Assembly: GCF_000420465.1 (NCBI RefSeq)
Contig: NZ_ATUZ01000011.1
Location: forward strand, 620,001 to 684,000
Direction: 5' to 3'
Source: Desulfovibrio desulfuricans DSM 642
Lineage (GTDB): Bacteria > Desulfobacterota > Desulfovibrionia > Desulfovibrionales > Desulfovibrionaceae
DNA: 64,000 bases
In this document: piece by piece, positions 7,982-19,093 of the stretch
Layout of the letters: each line of letters opens with the position of its first letter
How positions within the stretch are numbered: position 1 is the first letter of the stretch
The notes under the pieces: model-generated
Databases searched by the model: none
Seen by the model: only the letters and a program-made list of their open reading frames with translations
Told to the model about the DNA's origin: nothing
Program-made: the position numbers and the translations under genes

Positions 7982-9546
7982 TGCCCCGGCCAGAACCACC
8001 GCTCGCAGGCAGCTACGCAGCCGCACCCCGCCGCAGAACCAGCATCCGCCGTCGTCTGCTGGCGGCTTTTGTGTTTCTGGCCCTGATCATGAGCGCGGCC
8101 CTGGGCATAGTTGGGCGGCTCTCCTTTGATTCGCTGGCAACCTATCTTGTGGGCTGGCACGCAAGGCCCGTGATGGAGGCCTTTATTGAGGCTGAAAAGC
8201 GGGCCTGGGAAGCCGAAGATAACGGCGGCGGCAACCTCTATTACGGCGAAGACCTTGCCGTGGTCATGCACTGGCGTTTTCTTGTGGGCAAGCAGGTGCC
8301 GCAGCCGTGGCAGGAGATGCCGGACGGCCTGCACTTCATCAACCACATGGAAGAATTTATTCTTATTGAGCGCAGGGATGACGTCATCTATGTGCTCACT
8401 GGCGGAACGGGTGCCTTTCTGGCCCTGAAACAGCGTCTGAACCGTATTTTGCTGCTCTGCGCCGTCAGCGGCCTTGCGCTGGCTGTGGTGCTGGCGGTTG
8501 TGCTGAGCCGCCGCCTTACCGGGCCGCTCAGCAGGCTCACAACTGCGGTGGAAAGCCGACCCCCGGAGCGCATGCAGGCCAATGCGCAGGAAACACCGGA
8601 CGGCTTGGCTCCCATTCCGCTGACCGGTCTTGATGACGAGGTGGGCGTATTGGCGCGGGCCATTGCTGCGCGCGAAGAAGCCTTGCAACGGTTTGTCCTG
8701 CGTGAAAGCAACTTCACGGGTGATGTGAGCCACGAGTTGCGTACGCCGCTAACCGTCATGCAGGGCGGCCTTGAGATTCTTGAACTGCAACTGCAAAGGC
8801 TGCCGCAGGCTGAAAGTCTCGCCCCGGTGGTGCAGCGGCTGTTGCGCACCACGGCCCGTATGTCCAATACCGTGCGCACCTTGCTGATGCTGGCCCGCCG
8901 CCCTGAAGAAATAGAATTTCAAACGCTGGATTGCAGCGCTTTGCTGTGGGGAATCGTGCGGGAAATGGAAGGGGACGGCCTGCTGCATTGCTCTTCTGCT
9001 TCTGACCGCTTGCCCGATCCAGATCGTGATATTATTACTGCTTTTGCCCCTGCGGAAGCATCTTTTCAACCTTCTGTTTCAGGTACTGATGTAAATCTCC
9101 CTGAAGCTGTCACGGCCATTGCGCCACGCCACACTGGCAAAAACGCGGTTGGGCGAGGCCCGGAACAGCGCCCGCCTGTAGCTTTGCAGACTTATATCGC
9201 CCCCACTGTGCGAGCCCGTGGGCAAAAAGAACTGGCGGCGATCGTGTTCAACAATCTGCTGGACAATGCCTGCCAGTATACTGAAAATGGGCGCGCCAGT
9301 GTTTCTCTTTGTCAGGGAGAGCTGCTTGTTCGCAATCGCGGGTGTATCCCCCCCGGCGTTGATATTTTTGCCAGGGGTGTGCGCTGTACCCAAAAAGCAG
9401 TCAGCGGCAGTGGCCTTGGTCTTTCGCTGGCGCTCAGAGCCTGCGAAAGGCTTGGCTGGCGGCTTGATATGGTTTCAGATCCGGCAGACGGCGAAGCTGT
9501 CTTTCGTGTAATCTTTCCTCCGATATCTCAGGGAGTTGACATATAA
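7981..9546 (+). CDS. Sensor histidine kinase (QseC-like) with large insert
   Basis: 521 residues, membrane-bound. There are two membrane helices (about 28-50: LLAAFVFLALIMSAALGIVG; about 150-172: ILLLCAVSGLALAVVLAVVL) around a periplasmic sensor of about 100 residues, a HAMP-like linker, and an H-box with His251 in GDVSHELRTPL. The N-box is NNLLDNACQY (Asn424) and the G-box is GSGLGLSLALRA. Between the dimerisation helices and the N-box lies an unusually long, low-complexity stretch (roughly residues 335-405, rich in Pro, Asp and Ala). It is translationally coupled to the regulator before it and the adaptor after it (TAATG at 9544). Confidence 0.88.
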   Translation: MPRPEPPLAGSYAAAPRRRTSIRRRLLAAFVFLALIMSAALGIVGRLSFDSLATYLVGWHARPVMEAFIEAEKRAWEAEDNGGGNLYYGEDLAVVMHWRFLVGKQVPQPWQEMPDGLHFINHMEEFILIERRDDVIYVLTGGTGAFLALKQRLNRILLLCAVSGLALAVVLAVVLSRRLTGPLSRLTTAVESRPPERMQANAQETPDGLAPIPLTGLDDEVGVLARAIAAREEALQRFVLRESNFTGDVSHELRTPLTVMQGGLEILELQLQRLPQAESLAPVVQRLLRTTARMSNTVRTLLMLARRPEEIEFQTLDCSALLWGIVREMEGDGLLHCSSASDRLPDPDRDIITAFAPAEASFQPSVSGTDVNLPEAVTAIAPRHTGKNAVGRGPEQRPPVALQTYIAPTVRARGQKELAAIVFNNLLDNACQYTENGRASVSLCQGELLVRNRGCIPPGVDIFARGVRCTQKAVSGSGLGLSLALRACERLGWRLDMVSDPADGEAVFRVIFPPISQGVDI

Positions 9547-10772
9547 TGCCCGGTCTTCAATCTCGGCAGAGCATGGCCTCTGCTTCCGTTTTGTTTTCAG
9601 GCAAGCGCCGATGGGTGCTGCTGTTGCTGCTGGCAGTGGTTGCGCTGCTGTGCTGGCGTTTATTTTTCAGCGGCAATCAGGCGCGCCGCGGCATGGGTAT
9701 GGATACGCCGCCCGTGCGGGTTGCCGCCGCTCTTGCTCAGGATGTTCCCCATTTTCTCAATGGTTTGGGCACGGTGCTGCCCTCCAGTGACGTGCTTGTG
9801 ACCAGCCGTGTGGACGGCCAGTTGCAGCGCCTGCATTTCGAGGAAGGGCAGCGGGTCAAGGCTGGCGATCTGCTGGCGGAGATCGACCCCAGACCCTTTC
9901 AGGCCACGCTGGATCAGGCGCGCGGGACTCTTGCCAAGGATCAGGCCCAGCTGGACAATGCCCGCAAGGATCTGGCCCGCTATGCCAAGCTTGCGCAGGG
10001 CAACTTTATTGCGACACAGCAGTTTGAAACCCAGCGCGCCCTTGTGCGCCAGTATGAGGGCACGGTAGAGGCCGACAAGGCCTCCGTGGATTCCGCCGCT
10101 CTCCAGTTGAGCTACAGCCGCATCACGGCCCCCACATCGGGTCGCCTGGGCCTGCGCAATGTGGACGAAGGCAACATGATAAAAGCCTCGGACACATCCG
10201 GCATTGTACGCATTACCGAGGTCAGCCCCTGTGATGTCGTGTTCACCCTGCCGGAAAGTCAGGTGCCGCTGGTCGTGCAGGCCCTGCGCGCCCACGAGGA
10301 TGACGTTGACCGCCGCCCCTTGCCTGTTCAGGCCTGGGACAGGGAGCAGAAACGCCTGCTTGACGTGGGCGGGCTGCTTTCACTGGACAACCAGATTGAT
10401 CTTTCTACCGGCACGGTGAAGCTCAAGGCGCGTTTCCCCAACACTGAAGGGGCCTTGTACCCCAACCAGTTTGTCAACGCCCGTTTGCAGGTGCGCATCA
10501 TTAAAAATGCCGTCACAGTCCCCACCTCGGCGGTGCAGCTGGGATCACGCGGGGCTTATGTCTATGTGGCGGCCAAGAATGGCAAGGGGCTGGAAGCCGC
10601 AACGGTGCGGCCTGTAACCCCCGGCATTGCCACTGACGCCCTGACAGTTATTGATAAGGGCCTTGAACCGGGCGAACAGGTTGTGGTGGACGGTCTTGAC
10701 CGCCTGCGGGATGGTATTGAAGTGAAAATTACGGCCACCGCAGAAACGCCCAAGGCACAGCCTGCGGAGTAG
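9546..10772 (+). CDS. mdtA: RND efflux periplasmic adaptor (MdtA-like)
   Basis: 408 residues. One N-terminal membrane anchor (about 20-38: [19 protein letters not shown]), then the membrane-fusion-protein order: [21 protein letters not shown] (barrel-sandwich start), [16 protein letters not shown] (lipoyl half), an alpha-hairpin with [40 protein letters not shown] (second lipoyl half) and a beta-barrel with [11 protein letters not shown]. The VDEGN pattern is typical of MdtA/MexA-like adaptors for the two-permease MdtBC system, which follows directly. The adaptor connects the inner-membrane pump to an outer-membrane channel. Confidence 0.88.
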   Translation: MPGLQSRQSMASASVLFSGKRRWVLLLLLAVVALLCWRLFFSGNQARRGMGMDTPPVRVAAALAQDVPHFLNGLGTVLPSSDVLVTSRVDGQLQRLHFEEGQRVKAGDLLAEIDPRPFQATLDQARGTLAKDQAQLDNARKDLARYAKLAQGNFIATQQFETQRALVRQYEGTVEADKASVDSAALQLSYSRITAPTSGRLGLRNVDEGNMIKASDTSGIVRITEVSPCDVVFTLPESQVPLVVQALRAHEDDVDRRPLPVQAWDREQKRLLDVGGLLSLDNQIDLSTGTVKLKARFPNTEGALYPNQFVNARLQVRIIKNAVTVPTSAVQLGSRGAYVYVAAKNGKGLEAATVRPVTPGIATDALTVIDKGLEPGEQVVVDGLDRLRDGIEVKITATAETPKAQPAE

Positions 10773-10839
10773 TAGCCCGGCTTTGCCGGAATGCCCTCCG
10801 TGTCTTCCACCCCTTCCCGCAAGGGGGAGCATCCTCCAT

Positions 10840-13800
10840 ATGAACCTATCGCGCATATTTATTTTACGGCCCATCGCCACCTCCCTGCTCATGGTGGCCC
10901 TGTTTCTTTCAGGGCTGCTGGGTTACCGGTATTTGCCCGTGGCGGCCCTGCCGCAGATAGATTACCCCACCATTCAGGTCCAGACGCTGTATCCCGGCGC
11001 ATCGCCTGATGTTATGGCCTCTGTCATCACGGCTCCCCTTGAGCGCCAGTTTGGCCTCATGCCCGGGCTTGTGCAGATGAGTTCCCTTTCCTCCGCCGGG
11101 GCCTCGGTGGTGACCCTGCAATTCGACCTCACGCTGGCGCTGGATGTGGCCGAGCAGGAAGTGCAGGCGGCTATCAATGCTGCCAATAACCTGCTGCCAA
11201 GCGATCTGCCTTCGCCGCCAATTTACAACAAGGTCAACCCGGCTGATCCCCCGGTTATCACCCTTGCCGTCACCAGCGATGCCATGCCTCTTACCCGGCT
11301 GGAAGACCTGGTAGACACACGCATGGCCCAGAAAATTTCGCAACTGCCCGGCGTGGGCCTTGTGACGCTTTCGGGCGGGCAGCGCCCCGCCGTGCGGGTG
11401 CAGGTGAACCCCAAGGCGCTGGCCAATGTGGGGCTTACCCTCGCTGATGTGCGTACGGCTATTTCCACGGCCAACGTCAACAACGCCAAGGGCAGCTTTG
11501 ACGGCCCGGAACGGGCCAGCACCATTGACGCCAACGATCAGCTTGCCTCTGCCGATGCCTATGCCGAGGCCATAATCGGCTACAAGGGCGGCGGCCCACT
11601 GCGCCTGCGCGATGTGGCCGAAGTGGTGGAGGGTGCCGAGAACGCCCGCCTCGCGGCCTATGTGGCAGGGGAGGGCATGAGCTTTCGGCCTGCTATCGTA
11701 CTCTCGGTGCAGCGCCAGCCAGGAGCCAACGTCATAGACGTTGCGGACAGGGTTTTGCGGCTTTTGCCTGTGCTCAAACAGACCTTGCCCGGCAATGTGG
11801 ACGTGCGCGTGGTTACAGACCGCACCACCACCATCCGCGCCACGGTGCACGACGTGCAGCTTGAGTTGCTGCTGGCTGTGGCTCTGGTGATCTGGGTCAT
11901 CTGGCTGTTTTTGCGCAATGCCAGAGCCACCATTATTCCCGCTCTGGCCGTGCCTCTTTCGCTGGTAGGCACCCTTGGGGTCATGCATCTTGCCGGGTAC
12001 TCGCTGAACAATCTCACGCTCATGGCTCTGGTTATCGCCACCGGCTTTGTGGTGGATGACGCCATCGTGGTGATCGAAAATATCTCGCGGTATCTGGAGC
12101 AGGGGCAAAAACCCGTACAGGCCGCCCTGACCGGGGCAGGGCAGATAGGCTTTACCATTATTTCGCTGACCATTTCGCTGGTGGCGGTGCTTATTCCCCT
12201 GCTGTTCATGGGAGATGTGGTGGGGCGGCTGTTCCGCGAGTTTGCGGTAACCCTGGCCGTGACCATTCTTATTTCTGCGGTTATTTCGCTCACGCTCACG
12301 CCCATGCTCTGCGCCATCATGCTGCGGCCAGAGCAGCATGACGGGAACCACGCGCAGCAGGGGAGTGGCCGATTTTTTACTCGCCTGCTCGCCTGGTATG
12401 AAGAAAAACTCGACTGGGTACTGCAACACCAGAGCCTGACCCTGGCAGTGGCGGTGGGCACGCTGGTGCTCACGGTTCTGCTGTATATCGGCGTACCCAA
12501 AGGATTTTTCCCCGTGCAGGATACGGGCGTCATCCAGGGGGTGGCCGAAGCGCCGCAGGATACGTCCTTTGAGGCCATGGCTGGGCGGCAACGCCAACTG
12601 GCCGACCTCATACTGCAAGACCAGGCGGTTGAGAGCGTGGTGTTTTTTGTGGGCGTGGACGGCGTCAACCAGAGCATGGGGACTTCGCGCCTTTCTGTGG
12701 AACTGAAGCCGCTGGAAGACCGTGATGCCCGCGCGCCTGCCATAGCGCGCCGTATTATGGAAAAGTCCACCGCCCTGCCCGGCATGACCCTGTATTTGCA
12801 GCCCGTGCAGGACCTGACCATAGAAGACCGTATTTCGCGCACCCAGTACCAGTTTTCAATTGAAGCACTGGACAGGGATCAGCTGGATCACTGGTTGCCG
12901 CGCATTGTGAACGCCCTTGCCCAGCGGCCAGAGCTTGAAATGGTCACAAGCGACTACCTGAATCCGGGCCGCATGGCATGGCTGAACATTAACCGTGACG
13001 CCGCCGGCCGCCTTGGCATAAGCATGTCGACCATTGACAACGCCCTGTACGATGCCCTTGGGCAGCGGCTGATTTCAACCATTTTCACTCAGACCAACCA
13101 GTACAAGGTCGTGCTCGAAACCGCCCCCCGCTTCCGCATGGGGCCGCAGTCCATTGAAAATATCTATGTTTCGGGCGGCGACGGCAAACCAGTGCCGCTC
13201 ACAAGCCTGGCAACGCTTGAGGAGCGCCCCGTGCGGCTTTCCATCGCGCGTCAGGGGCAGTTCCCTGTGGCGACCATTTCTTTCAACGTGGCGCGTGGTT
13301 CTTCGCTGGGCGCGGCGGTCAAGGCTGTGGAGGAAACCGAAAAAGAACTGGAACTGCCCACGGCCCTGCGCACCCAGTTGCAGGGCGCGGCCAAGGCCTT
13401 CACCACGTCTACGGACAATCAGGTCTGGCTTATTCTGGCGGCCATCATCACCATGTATATTGTGCTGGGCGTGCTGTACGAGAGTTACGTTCACCCCGTC
13501 ACCATCCTTTCCACCCTGCCGTCTGCGGGCGTGGGGGCGCTGCTGGCCCTGATACTGGCAGATATGGATCTTGGCGTGGTGGGCATCATCGGCATCATTC
13601 TGCTTATCGGCATCGTCAAGAAAAACGCCATCATGATGATCGACTTTGCGCTGGATGCGGAACGCAACGAAGGCAAGGAGCCGCTTGCCGCCATTCGTCA
13701 GGCCTGCCTGCTGCGGCTGCGGCCCATCCTCATGACCACAATGGCGGCCCTGCTGGGCGCATTGCCTCTCATGGTCGGCTGGGGCATGGGCGCGGAACTG

Positions 13801-13992
13801 CGGCGCCCTCTGGGCGTGACCATGGTGGGCGGGCTTATTTTCAGTCAGGCGCTCACCCTGTTCACAACGCCTGTCATCTATCTGTGGTTTGACCGCGTGA
13901 GCCGCCGCTTCAAGGGCCATAAGGCAGCCAGCGGGGCAGGGCAGGACGGAACCGCAGCGCAGAGCAAGCCACAGCAAGAGGCCCGGCCATGA
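10840..13992 (+). CDS. mdtB: RND multidrug efflux permease (MdtB-like)
   Basis: 1050 residues starting [18 protein letters not shown] at 10840 with GGGGGAG upstream. This is a proton-driven inner-membrane trimer subunit. Motifs seen: an N-terminal [15 protein letters not shown] helix, [13 protein letters not shown], two periplasmic porter domains, the proton-relay pair in [14 protein letters not shown] on the central helix, [13 protein letters not shown], and the second half with [12 protein letters not shown] and [13 protein letters not shown]. The sequence favours the MdtB/C type (multidrug and bile-salt or siderophore efflux) over the heavy-metal type. It overlaps the next permease by 4 bp (ATGA). 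Confidence 0.88.
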   Translation: MNLSRIFILRPIATSLLMVALFLSGLLGYRYLPVAALPQIDYPTIQVQTLYPGASPDVMASVITAPLERQFGLMPGLVQMSSLSSAGASVVTLQFDLTLALDVAEQEVQAAINAANNLLPSDLPSPPIYNKVNPADPPVITLAVTSDAMPLTRLEDLVDTRMAQKISQLPGVGLVTLSGGQRPAVRVQVNPKALANVGLTLADVRTAISTANVNNAKGSFDGPERASTIDANDQLASADAYAEAIIGYKGGGPLRLRDVAEVVEGAENARLAAYVAGEGMSFRPAIVLSVQRQPGANVIDVADRVLRLLPVLKQTLPGNVDVRVVTDRTTTIRATVHDVQLELLLAVALVIWVIWLFLRNARATIIPALAVPLSLVGTLGVMHLAGYSLNNLTLMALVIATGFVVDDAIVVIENISRYLEQGQKPVQAALTGAGQIGFTIISLTISLVAVLIPLLFMGDVVGRLFREFAVTLAVTILISAVISLTLTPMLCAIMLRPEQHDGNHAQQGSGRFFTRLLAWYEEKLDWVLQHQSLTLAVAVGTLVLTVLLYIGVPKGFFPVQDTGVIQGVAEAPQDTSFEAMAGRQRQLADLILQDQAVESVVFFVGVDGVNQSMGTSRLSVELKPLEDRDARAPAIARRIMEKSTALPGMTLYLQPVQDLTIEDRISRTQYQFSIEALDRDQLDHWLPRIVNALAQRPELEMVTSDYLNPGRMAWLNINRDAAGRLGISMSTIDNALYDALGQRLISTIFTQTNQYKVVLETAPRFRMGPQSIENIYVSGGDGKPVPLTSLATLEERPVRLSIARQGQFPVATISFNVARGSSLGAAVKAVEETEKELELPTALRTQLQGAAKAFTTSTDNQVWLILAAIITMYIVLGVLYESYVHPVTILSTLPSAGVGALLALILADMDLGVVGIIGIILLIGIVKKNAIMMIDFALDAERNEGKEPLAAIRQACLLRLRPILMTTMAALLGALPLMVGWGMGAELRRPLGVTMVGGLIFSQALTLFTTPVIYLWFDRVSRRFKGHKAASGAGQDGTAAQSKPQQEARP

Positions 13993-16900
13993 GTACAGAG
14001 CGGCAAGACGCGGAAAATCCGCCTCTGCAAGGCCATTCTGCTGAACAGGCCGACAATGCCGTCACTCCGCCTAGGCCGGAGGCATCTGCCCGCCCTGGCC
14101 GTGCAAGCAGGCTCAAAGCTCTGCTGGAACAGGGCCGCAGGCATCGTTTTGGCCCTGAGGCATTGCCAGCCAATCTTTCCGCTCCTTTTATCCGGCGGCC
14201 TGTAGCCACAGCCTTGCTGACCTTTGCCCTTGCCCTTGCGGGTATAGTGGCTTTTGGCCTGTTGCCCGTGGCTCCCTTGCCGCAGGTGGATTTTCCCGTG
14301 GTGATCGTGCGTGCAAAGCTGCCCGGCGCAGGGCCGGAAACCATGGCCGCCACGGTGGCCACGCCGCTTGAGCGCTCGCTTGGGCGCATTGCAGGGGTCA
14401 CGGAAATGACCTCCAACAGCACATTGTCCAATACGGAAGTCATCCTCCAGTTCGACCTTGACCGGAACATTGATGGCGCGGCCAGAGACGTGCAGTCGTC
14501 CATCAACGCCGCCCGTTCCAATCTGCCCACCATGCCTTCCAATCCCACCTACCGTAAGGTGAATCCGGCGGGCGCGCCCATCATGATTCTGGCTATTACC
14601 TCCGATGTGCTGACCCGTACCCAGTTGTACGATACGGCCTCCACCGTACTTGCGCAAAAAATTTCGCAGTTGCCGGGTGTGGGCGAGGTTATTGTGGGCG
14701 GCGGCGCGCTGCCCGCAGTGAGGGTGGATGTAATCCCCGATGCGCTCAATCGCGCGGGCCTGACCATGAGTGATGTGCGCAGCGCCCTGGCGGCTGCCAA
14801 CGCATTCATGCCCAAGGGGCAGGTGGAGAGCGGGGGCCAGTTTTGGCTGATCGGGGCCAGCGACCAGTTGCGCAGGCCTGAAGACTATAAGTCGCTTATT
14901 GTTGCCCGCAGGGGGGATAAAACCATACGCCTTTCTGATGTCGCCGAGGTCAAAGACGGGCCGGAAGACGTGCGCGCCATGGCTGTATCTGACGGCAAAC
15001 CGGCGGTGCTGCTGATTGTGTTCCGTTCGCCCGGGGCCAACATCATTGAGACTGTTGATCAGGTAAAGGAAATGCTGCCGCAGTTGCGCTCATGGCTACC
15101 GGAGAGCGCCGATCTGGGGCAGAGGCTAGACCGCTCGCTGACCATTCGCGCCTCGCTGCGCGAAGTGGAAAAAAGCCTGGCGCTTTCCATGGCTCTGGTC
15201 GTGCTGGTGACGTTTCTGTTTTTGCGCAACGGCAGGGCCACGGCCATTCCGGCGGTGGCTGCTCCAGTGTCCTTGCTGGCGACCTTTGGCGTCATGTATC
15301 TGTGCGGCTACAGCCTGGATAATCTTTCACTCATGGCCCTGACGGTTTCCACGGGCTTTGTGGTGGACGACGCCATTGTGGTGCTGGAAAATATTGTGCG
15401 GCGGCTGGAAATGGGCGAAACCCCTCTGCGCGCCGCCCTGCGTGGCGCTCGCGAGGTGGGCTTTACCGTTGTTTCCATTTCTATTTCGCTGGTGGCGGTA
15501 TTCACTCCCATCCTGTTCATGGGTGGGCTGGTGGGGCGGCTGTTCCGTGAATTTTCGGTGGTTCTTACCACTGCCGTGCTGGTTTCCATGGTGGTTTCGC
15601 TGACCACCACGCCCATGATGAGCGCCCGCCTGCTGCGCTCCAAGGCCCATGAGGAGGCCGCAGCAGCTCAGGCCGCCCGGATTGGCGCGGGCGGGCTTGT
15701 GGGCTGGTGCCGGCGGTTGCTTGCCCGCGTGGGCGACTTCTGGGGGCGCATGCTCTCCGGCATGCAAAAGGGGTATGCCGCAACCCTGCCCGTGGTGCTG
15801 CGGCACCCGCGCCTGACCATCTGCTCGTTGTTGCTGGTCATTGCCGCCAATGTGTGGATGTATGTGGTTGTGCCAAAAGGATTTTTCCCGCAGCAGGATA
15901 CTGGCGTCATCATGGGCGGCATACGTGCCGATCAGAGCGCTTCGTTCCAGGCAATGCAGGAAAAGCTGCGCAAACTTATTGACGTCATCAAGGCCGATCC
16001 AGCCGTACAGCATGTTTCGGGGCATATCAACGGAGGCCGCGGCGGCGGTGGGGTGTTCATAGCCCTTAAGCCCTTGCCGGAGCGCAAGATAGACGCCATG
16101 GGCGTTATTGGGCGGCTGCGCGCCAAACTGGCTGCGGAACCGGGCTTGCAGATTTTTCTGCAACCGGCGCAGGACATCATGATGGGGGGGCGCGGCTCGC
16201 GCTCGCAGTACCAGTATACCTTGCAGGCCGACAATCTGGATGATCTGCGCTCATGGGGGCGCAAGTTGCAAAGGGCTATGGCCGCCAACCCCCTGTTCAA
16301 GGATGTGGACAGCGATATTGAGGAGCGCGGCCTTGAAACGCTGGTCAAGGTGGATCGTGACGCCTTGGCCCGTTATGGCCTGAGCATGAAGGATGTGGAC
16401 GCCGCCCTTGGCAATGCCTTTGGGCAAAGTCAGGCATCGACCATCTATCAGGATAAAAACCAGTATCACGTGGTGCTGGAATACGGGCCGGACTGGCTGA
16501 CCGGGGCCGATGCTCTTGGCAAGGTGCGCCTGCCGGGCGCCAACGGCCTCGTGCCGCTGCTCAGCGTCGCCACGGTGGTTCCCGCTTTTGCGCCCCTTTC
16601 TGTGGCGCATCAGGGGCAGTTTGCCGCAGTGACCCTTTCTTTCAACCTTGCGCACGGCGTGTCTCTTTCGCAGGCGCAGGAGGCTCTGGCTGCCATCAAG
16701 ACGGAGCTTGCCATGCCATCATCTGTGGTAAGCGGTTTTCAGGGTACGGCAAAAATGTTCAGCGATACCGCAGGCAATCAGGTTGTGCTGGTGCTGGCGG
16801 CTCTGGCCGCGCTGTATATTGTGCTGGGCATGCTTTACGAAAGCCTCATCCATCCGCTGACCATCCTTTCAACCCTGCCTTCGGCGGGCGGCGGGGCCTT

Positions 16901-17339
16901 GCTGGCCTTGATGGCCTGCGGCATGGAGTTTAGCGTTATTGCGCTTATTGGCGTGTTGCTGCTCTGCGGCATTGTCAAAAAGAACGCCATCATGATGATC
17001 GACTTTGCCCTGGAGGCTTCGCGCACACGCAATCTGCCGCCGGATAAAGCGATTTTCGAGGCCTGCATGCTGCGCTTCCGGCCCATTATGATGACCACGG
17101 CTGCGGCCATTCTTGGCGCTGTGCCGCTGGCCCTTGGGCATGGCGATGGCGCGGAAATCCGCCAGCCTTTGGGCGTCACCATCGTGGGTGGCCTGCTGGT
17201 CAGCCAGCTGCTGACGCTCTACACGACCCCGGTGGTCTATCTGTGCCTTGACCGCCTGAGCCGCCGCTTCAATCTCTGGCGCAAAACAAGGCGTCGGGCA
17301 GTGACGCGGCAGAGCAAAGAAATCATAGTCAAACCATAA
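13989..17339 (+). CDS. mdtC: RND multidrug efflux permease (MdtC-like)
   Basis: 1116 residues, a paralogue of the preceding permease; the pair probably forms a heterotrimer as MdtB2C does. The first 60 residues are an unusual hydrophilic extension ([15 protein letters not shown]) before the regular start [19 protein letters not shown]. Visible hallmarks are [39 protein letters not shown], and [15 protein letters not shown]. It is the last gene of the operon, and no TolC/OprM-type outer-membrane channel follows, so one must be supplied from elsewhere. Confidence 0.88.
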   Translation: MSTERQDAENPPLQGHSAEQADNAVTPPRPEASARPGRASRLKALLEQGRRHRFGPEALPANLSAPFIRRPVATALLTFALALAGIVAFGLLPVAPLPQVDFPVVIVRAKLPGAGPETMAATVATPLERSLGRIAGVTEMTSNSTLSNTEVILQFDLDRNIDGAARDVQSSINAARSNLPTMPSNPTYRKVNPAGAPIMILAITSDVLTRTQLYDTASTVLAQKISQLPGVGEVIVGGGALPAVRVDVIPDALNRAGLTMSDVRSALAAANAFMPKGQVESGGQFWLIGASDQLRRPEDYKSLIVARRGDKTIRLSDVAEVKDGPEDVRAMAVSDGKPAVLLIVFRSPGANIIETVDQVKEMLPQLRSWLPESADLGQRLDRSLTIRASLREVEKSLALSMALVVLVTFLFLRNGRATAIPAVAAPVSLLATFGVMYLCGYSLDNLSLMALTVSTGFVVDDAIVVLENIVRRLEMGETPLRAALRGAREVGFTVVSISISLVAVFTPILFMGGLVGRLFREFSVVLTTAVLVSMVVSLTTTPMMSARLLRSKAHEEAAAAQAARIGAGGLVGWCRRLLARVGDFWGRMLSGMQKGYAATLPVVLRHPRLTICSLLLVIAANVWMYVVVPKGFFPQQDTGVIMGGIRADQSASFQAMQEKLRKLIDVIKADPAVQHVSGHINGGRGGGGVFIALKPLPERKIDAMGVIGRLRAKLAAEPGLQIFLQPAQDIMMGGRGSRSQYQYTLQADNLDDLRSWGRKLQRAMAANPLFKDVDSDIEERGLETLVKVDRDALARYGLSMKDVDAALGNAFGQSQASTIYQDKNQYHVVLEYGPDWLTGADALGKVRLPGANGLVPLLSVATVVPAFAPLSVAHQGQFAAVTLSFNLAHGVSLSQAQEALAAIKTELAMPSSVVSGFQGTAKMFSDTAGNQVVLVLAALAALYIVLGMLYESLIHPLTILSTLPSAGGGALLALMACGMEFSVIALIGVLLLCGIVKKNAIMMIDFALEASRTRNLPPDKAIFEACMLRFRPIMMTTAAAILGAVPLALGHGDGAEIRQPLGVTIVGGLLVSQLLTLYTTPVVYLCLDRLSRRFNLWRKTRRRAVTRQSKEIIVKP

Positions 17340-17425
17340 GTTTTTAGCGCAGCCCCATTGCCCTTTGCCTGCATTTGGGAAAGGATATGGTCATTCCCTC
17401 ATCTGATGATCCAGCGAGGAATGCC

Positions 17426-19012
17426 ATGTACCACCACACGCTGCACATCCTGTTGCTCAGTTCCGATCCTTTGCTGGAGGCTTCGTTGCGCGCTGCCGCG
17501 CCGCGTCCCGGCTTTGCCCACATATTCAGTGCCGACCAAAATCCGGAGTCTGACGCTCAGGCCCAATGCGCCGGGGCCGATATTGTGTTGCTGGACGCGG
17601 CCCGGCTTGGGCATCTGCCTGGCATTCGCCGCGTTGCCAGACCTGACGCCCTTTTCATCTTTGCGGGCGATGCCCAGCCCGAGGCAGAATATCTGCCGCT
17701 GCTCGATGATGTATGGCTAGGCCCCGCAAGCGCCAGCCTGTACGACTTTCACGTGGCCCGCCTGCTGGATGCGGTGCGCCAGCGCCGGGATCATGACCTC
17801 ACAACCCTGCACCTGAACGCCGCCATTGACCTGACCACGGATCTTGTGTGGTTCAAGGATGCCAAGGGCGCACACGTAAAGGTGAACGAAGCCTTTTGCC
17901 GCCTTGTGGGCAAGAGCCGCGAGGTTGTTGAAGGGCGCGGGCATTACTTCATATGGAATCTTGAGCCGGAGGAATACGCCCAGGGCGAATTTGTCTGTCT
18001 TGAGACGGATCAGATCGTCATGAACTCGCGTGATGTTGGTTTTTTTGACGAGGTGGTCAAGGCCCCGCAGGGCATGCGCCAGTTCAAGACGCGCAAGGCC
18101 CCCCTGTTCAATGTCGACGGCAGCGTTATGGGAACCGTGAGCATTGCCCGCGATGTGACCGATATTGCCAACATGACTGCTGAGCTTGATCTTGTTTTGC
18201 AAAGTATCCCGTATGCTGTCATGCTTCTGGATGCGGACATGCGTATTGTCAATTTTAACGGGCGGTTCAGAAAGCTCTTTGGCATTACGGATACGGATTA
18301 CATCATCGGCGAGAAGCGCGAGGTATTTCGCAAAAGGGCCATTGAGCGCCTGGGCTTTGCCCGCAACGGCAAGTACGTCAAGATGCGGTCAGCCGTGGAT
18401 GGACATGGGCGCTTTATTGATATGTATGAGGAGAATATCCTCGACATATTCAACAATGTGATAGGCATGATCTGTATCTACCGGGATGTGACCCGGCAAA
18501 GGCAGATTGAAAAGCGGCTCAAAGAGCGGGCCAATACGGATGAACTGACGGGCCTTTTCAACCGTCATTATTTTTTCAGGCAGATACCTGTCACCTTGCC
18601 CCTGGGCGCGGGGCTTGCCTATGTGGATCTGGACAACTTCAAGCACGTCAACGACAAGTATGGCCATTACACGGGCGACAAAGCTCTGGTGCTGACAGCC
18701 CAGTTGTTGCGCAAGCACCTGCGGGGTGCGGTGATCGCCCGTTTGGGCGGGGATGAGTTTGCCGCCTACTTTCCCGAAGGGTGTACGGAAGAAAACCTGC
18801 GCACCTGTGCCAGCGATTTGCTGGACGCCATGATTGAAGCGTATGACGCGCACGAGGCGTATCAGGGGCTTTCGGCCAGCATTGGCGTTGCGCTGGTTGA
18901 GGATCAGGGGCTTTCGCGCGAAGATATGGTGCGGCGGGGCGATCTGGCCATGTATACGGCAAAGCGCCTTGGCAAGAGACGTTACTGTTTTTACACAACC
19001 AGCCTTGAGTAG
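17426..19012 (+). CDS. PAS-PAS diguanylate cyclase
   Basis: 528 residues from ATG 17426, with GAGGA 5 nt upstream; longer starts at 17387 or 17375 (TTG) are possible. The N-terminal 110 residues resemble a degenerate receiver-like domain (HILLLSSDPLLEASL). Two PAS domains follow (LTTDLVWFKDAKGAHVKVNEAF; then LQSIPYAVMLLDADMRIVNFNG). The GGDEF domain starts at ANTDELTGLFNRHYF and keeps an intact active site RLGGDEFAAYF, so it should make c-di-GMP from GTP. The RxxD inhibitory site expected just upstream is not present (RGAV there). No EAL domain is seen. Confidence 0.88.
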   Translation: MYHHTLHILLLSSDPLLEASLRAAAPRPGFAHIFSADQNPESDAQAQCAGADIVLLDAARLGHLPGIRRVARPDALFIFAGDAQPEAEYLPLLDDVWLGPASASLYDFHVARLLDAVRQRRDHDLTTLHLNAAIDLTTDLVWFKDAKGAHVKVNEAFCRLVGKSREVVEGRGHYFIWNLEPEEYAQGEFVCLETDQIVMNSRDVGFFDEVVKAPQGMRQFKTRKAPLFNVDGSVMGTVSIARDVTDIANMTAELDLVLQSIPYAVMLLDADMRIVNFNGRFRKLFGITDTDYIIGEKREVFRKRAIERLGFARNGKYVKMRSAVDGHGRFIDMYEENILDIFNNVIGMICIYRDVTRQRQIEKRLKERANTDELTGLFNRHYFFRQIPVTLPLGAGLAYVDLDNFKHVNDKYGHYTGDKALVLTAQLLRKHLRGAVIARLGGDEFAAYFPEGCTEENLRTCASDLLDAMIEAYDAHEAYQGLSASIGVALVEDQGLSREDMVRRGDLAMYTAKRLGKRRYCFYTTSLE

Positions 19013-19019
19013 CGGGCAG

Positions 19020-19045
19020 GGCGTTCCCGGTGGAAACGCCCCCTG
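19020..19045 (+). terminator. GC hairpin after the diguanylate cyclase gene
   Basis: GGGCGTT (about 19018-19024) and AACGCCC (about 19034-19041) can form a 7-bp stem with a 9-nt loop shortly after the GGDEF gene stop. There is no T-run, so it may be a weak terminator or an mRNA 3-prime stabiliser. Confidence 0.35.
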
Positions 19046-19093
19046 TCACAGGGCAGACACGGGCCGGGTACGGGCCGGATTCGGGTGCAGACC

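Noticed and set aside
10909..12618. 569-codon minus-strand frame inside the MdtB-like gene
   Set aside because: Shadow of the RND permease gene; Gln/His/Arg-rich translation without domains.
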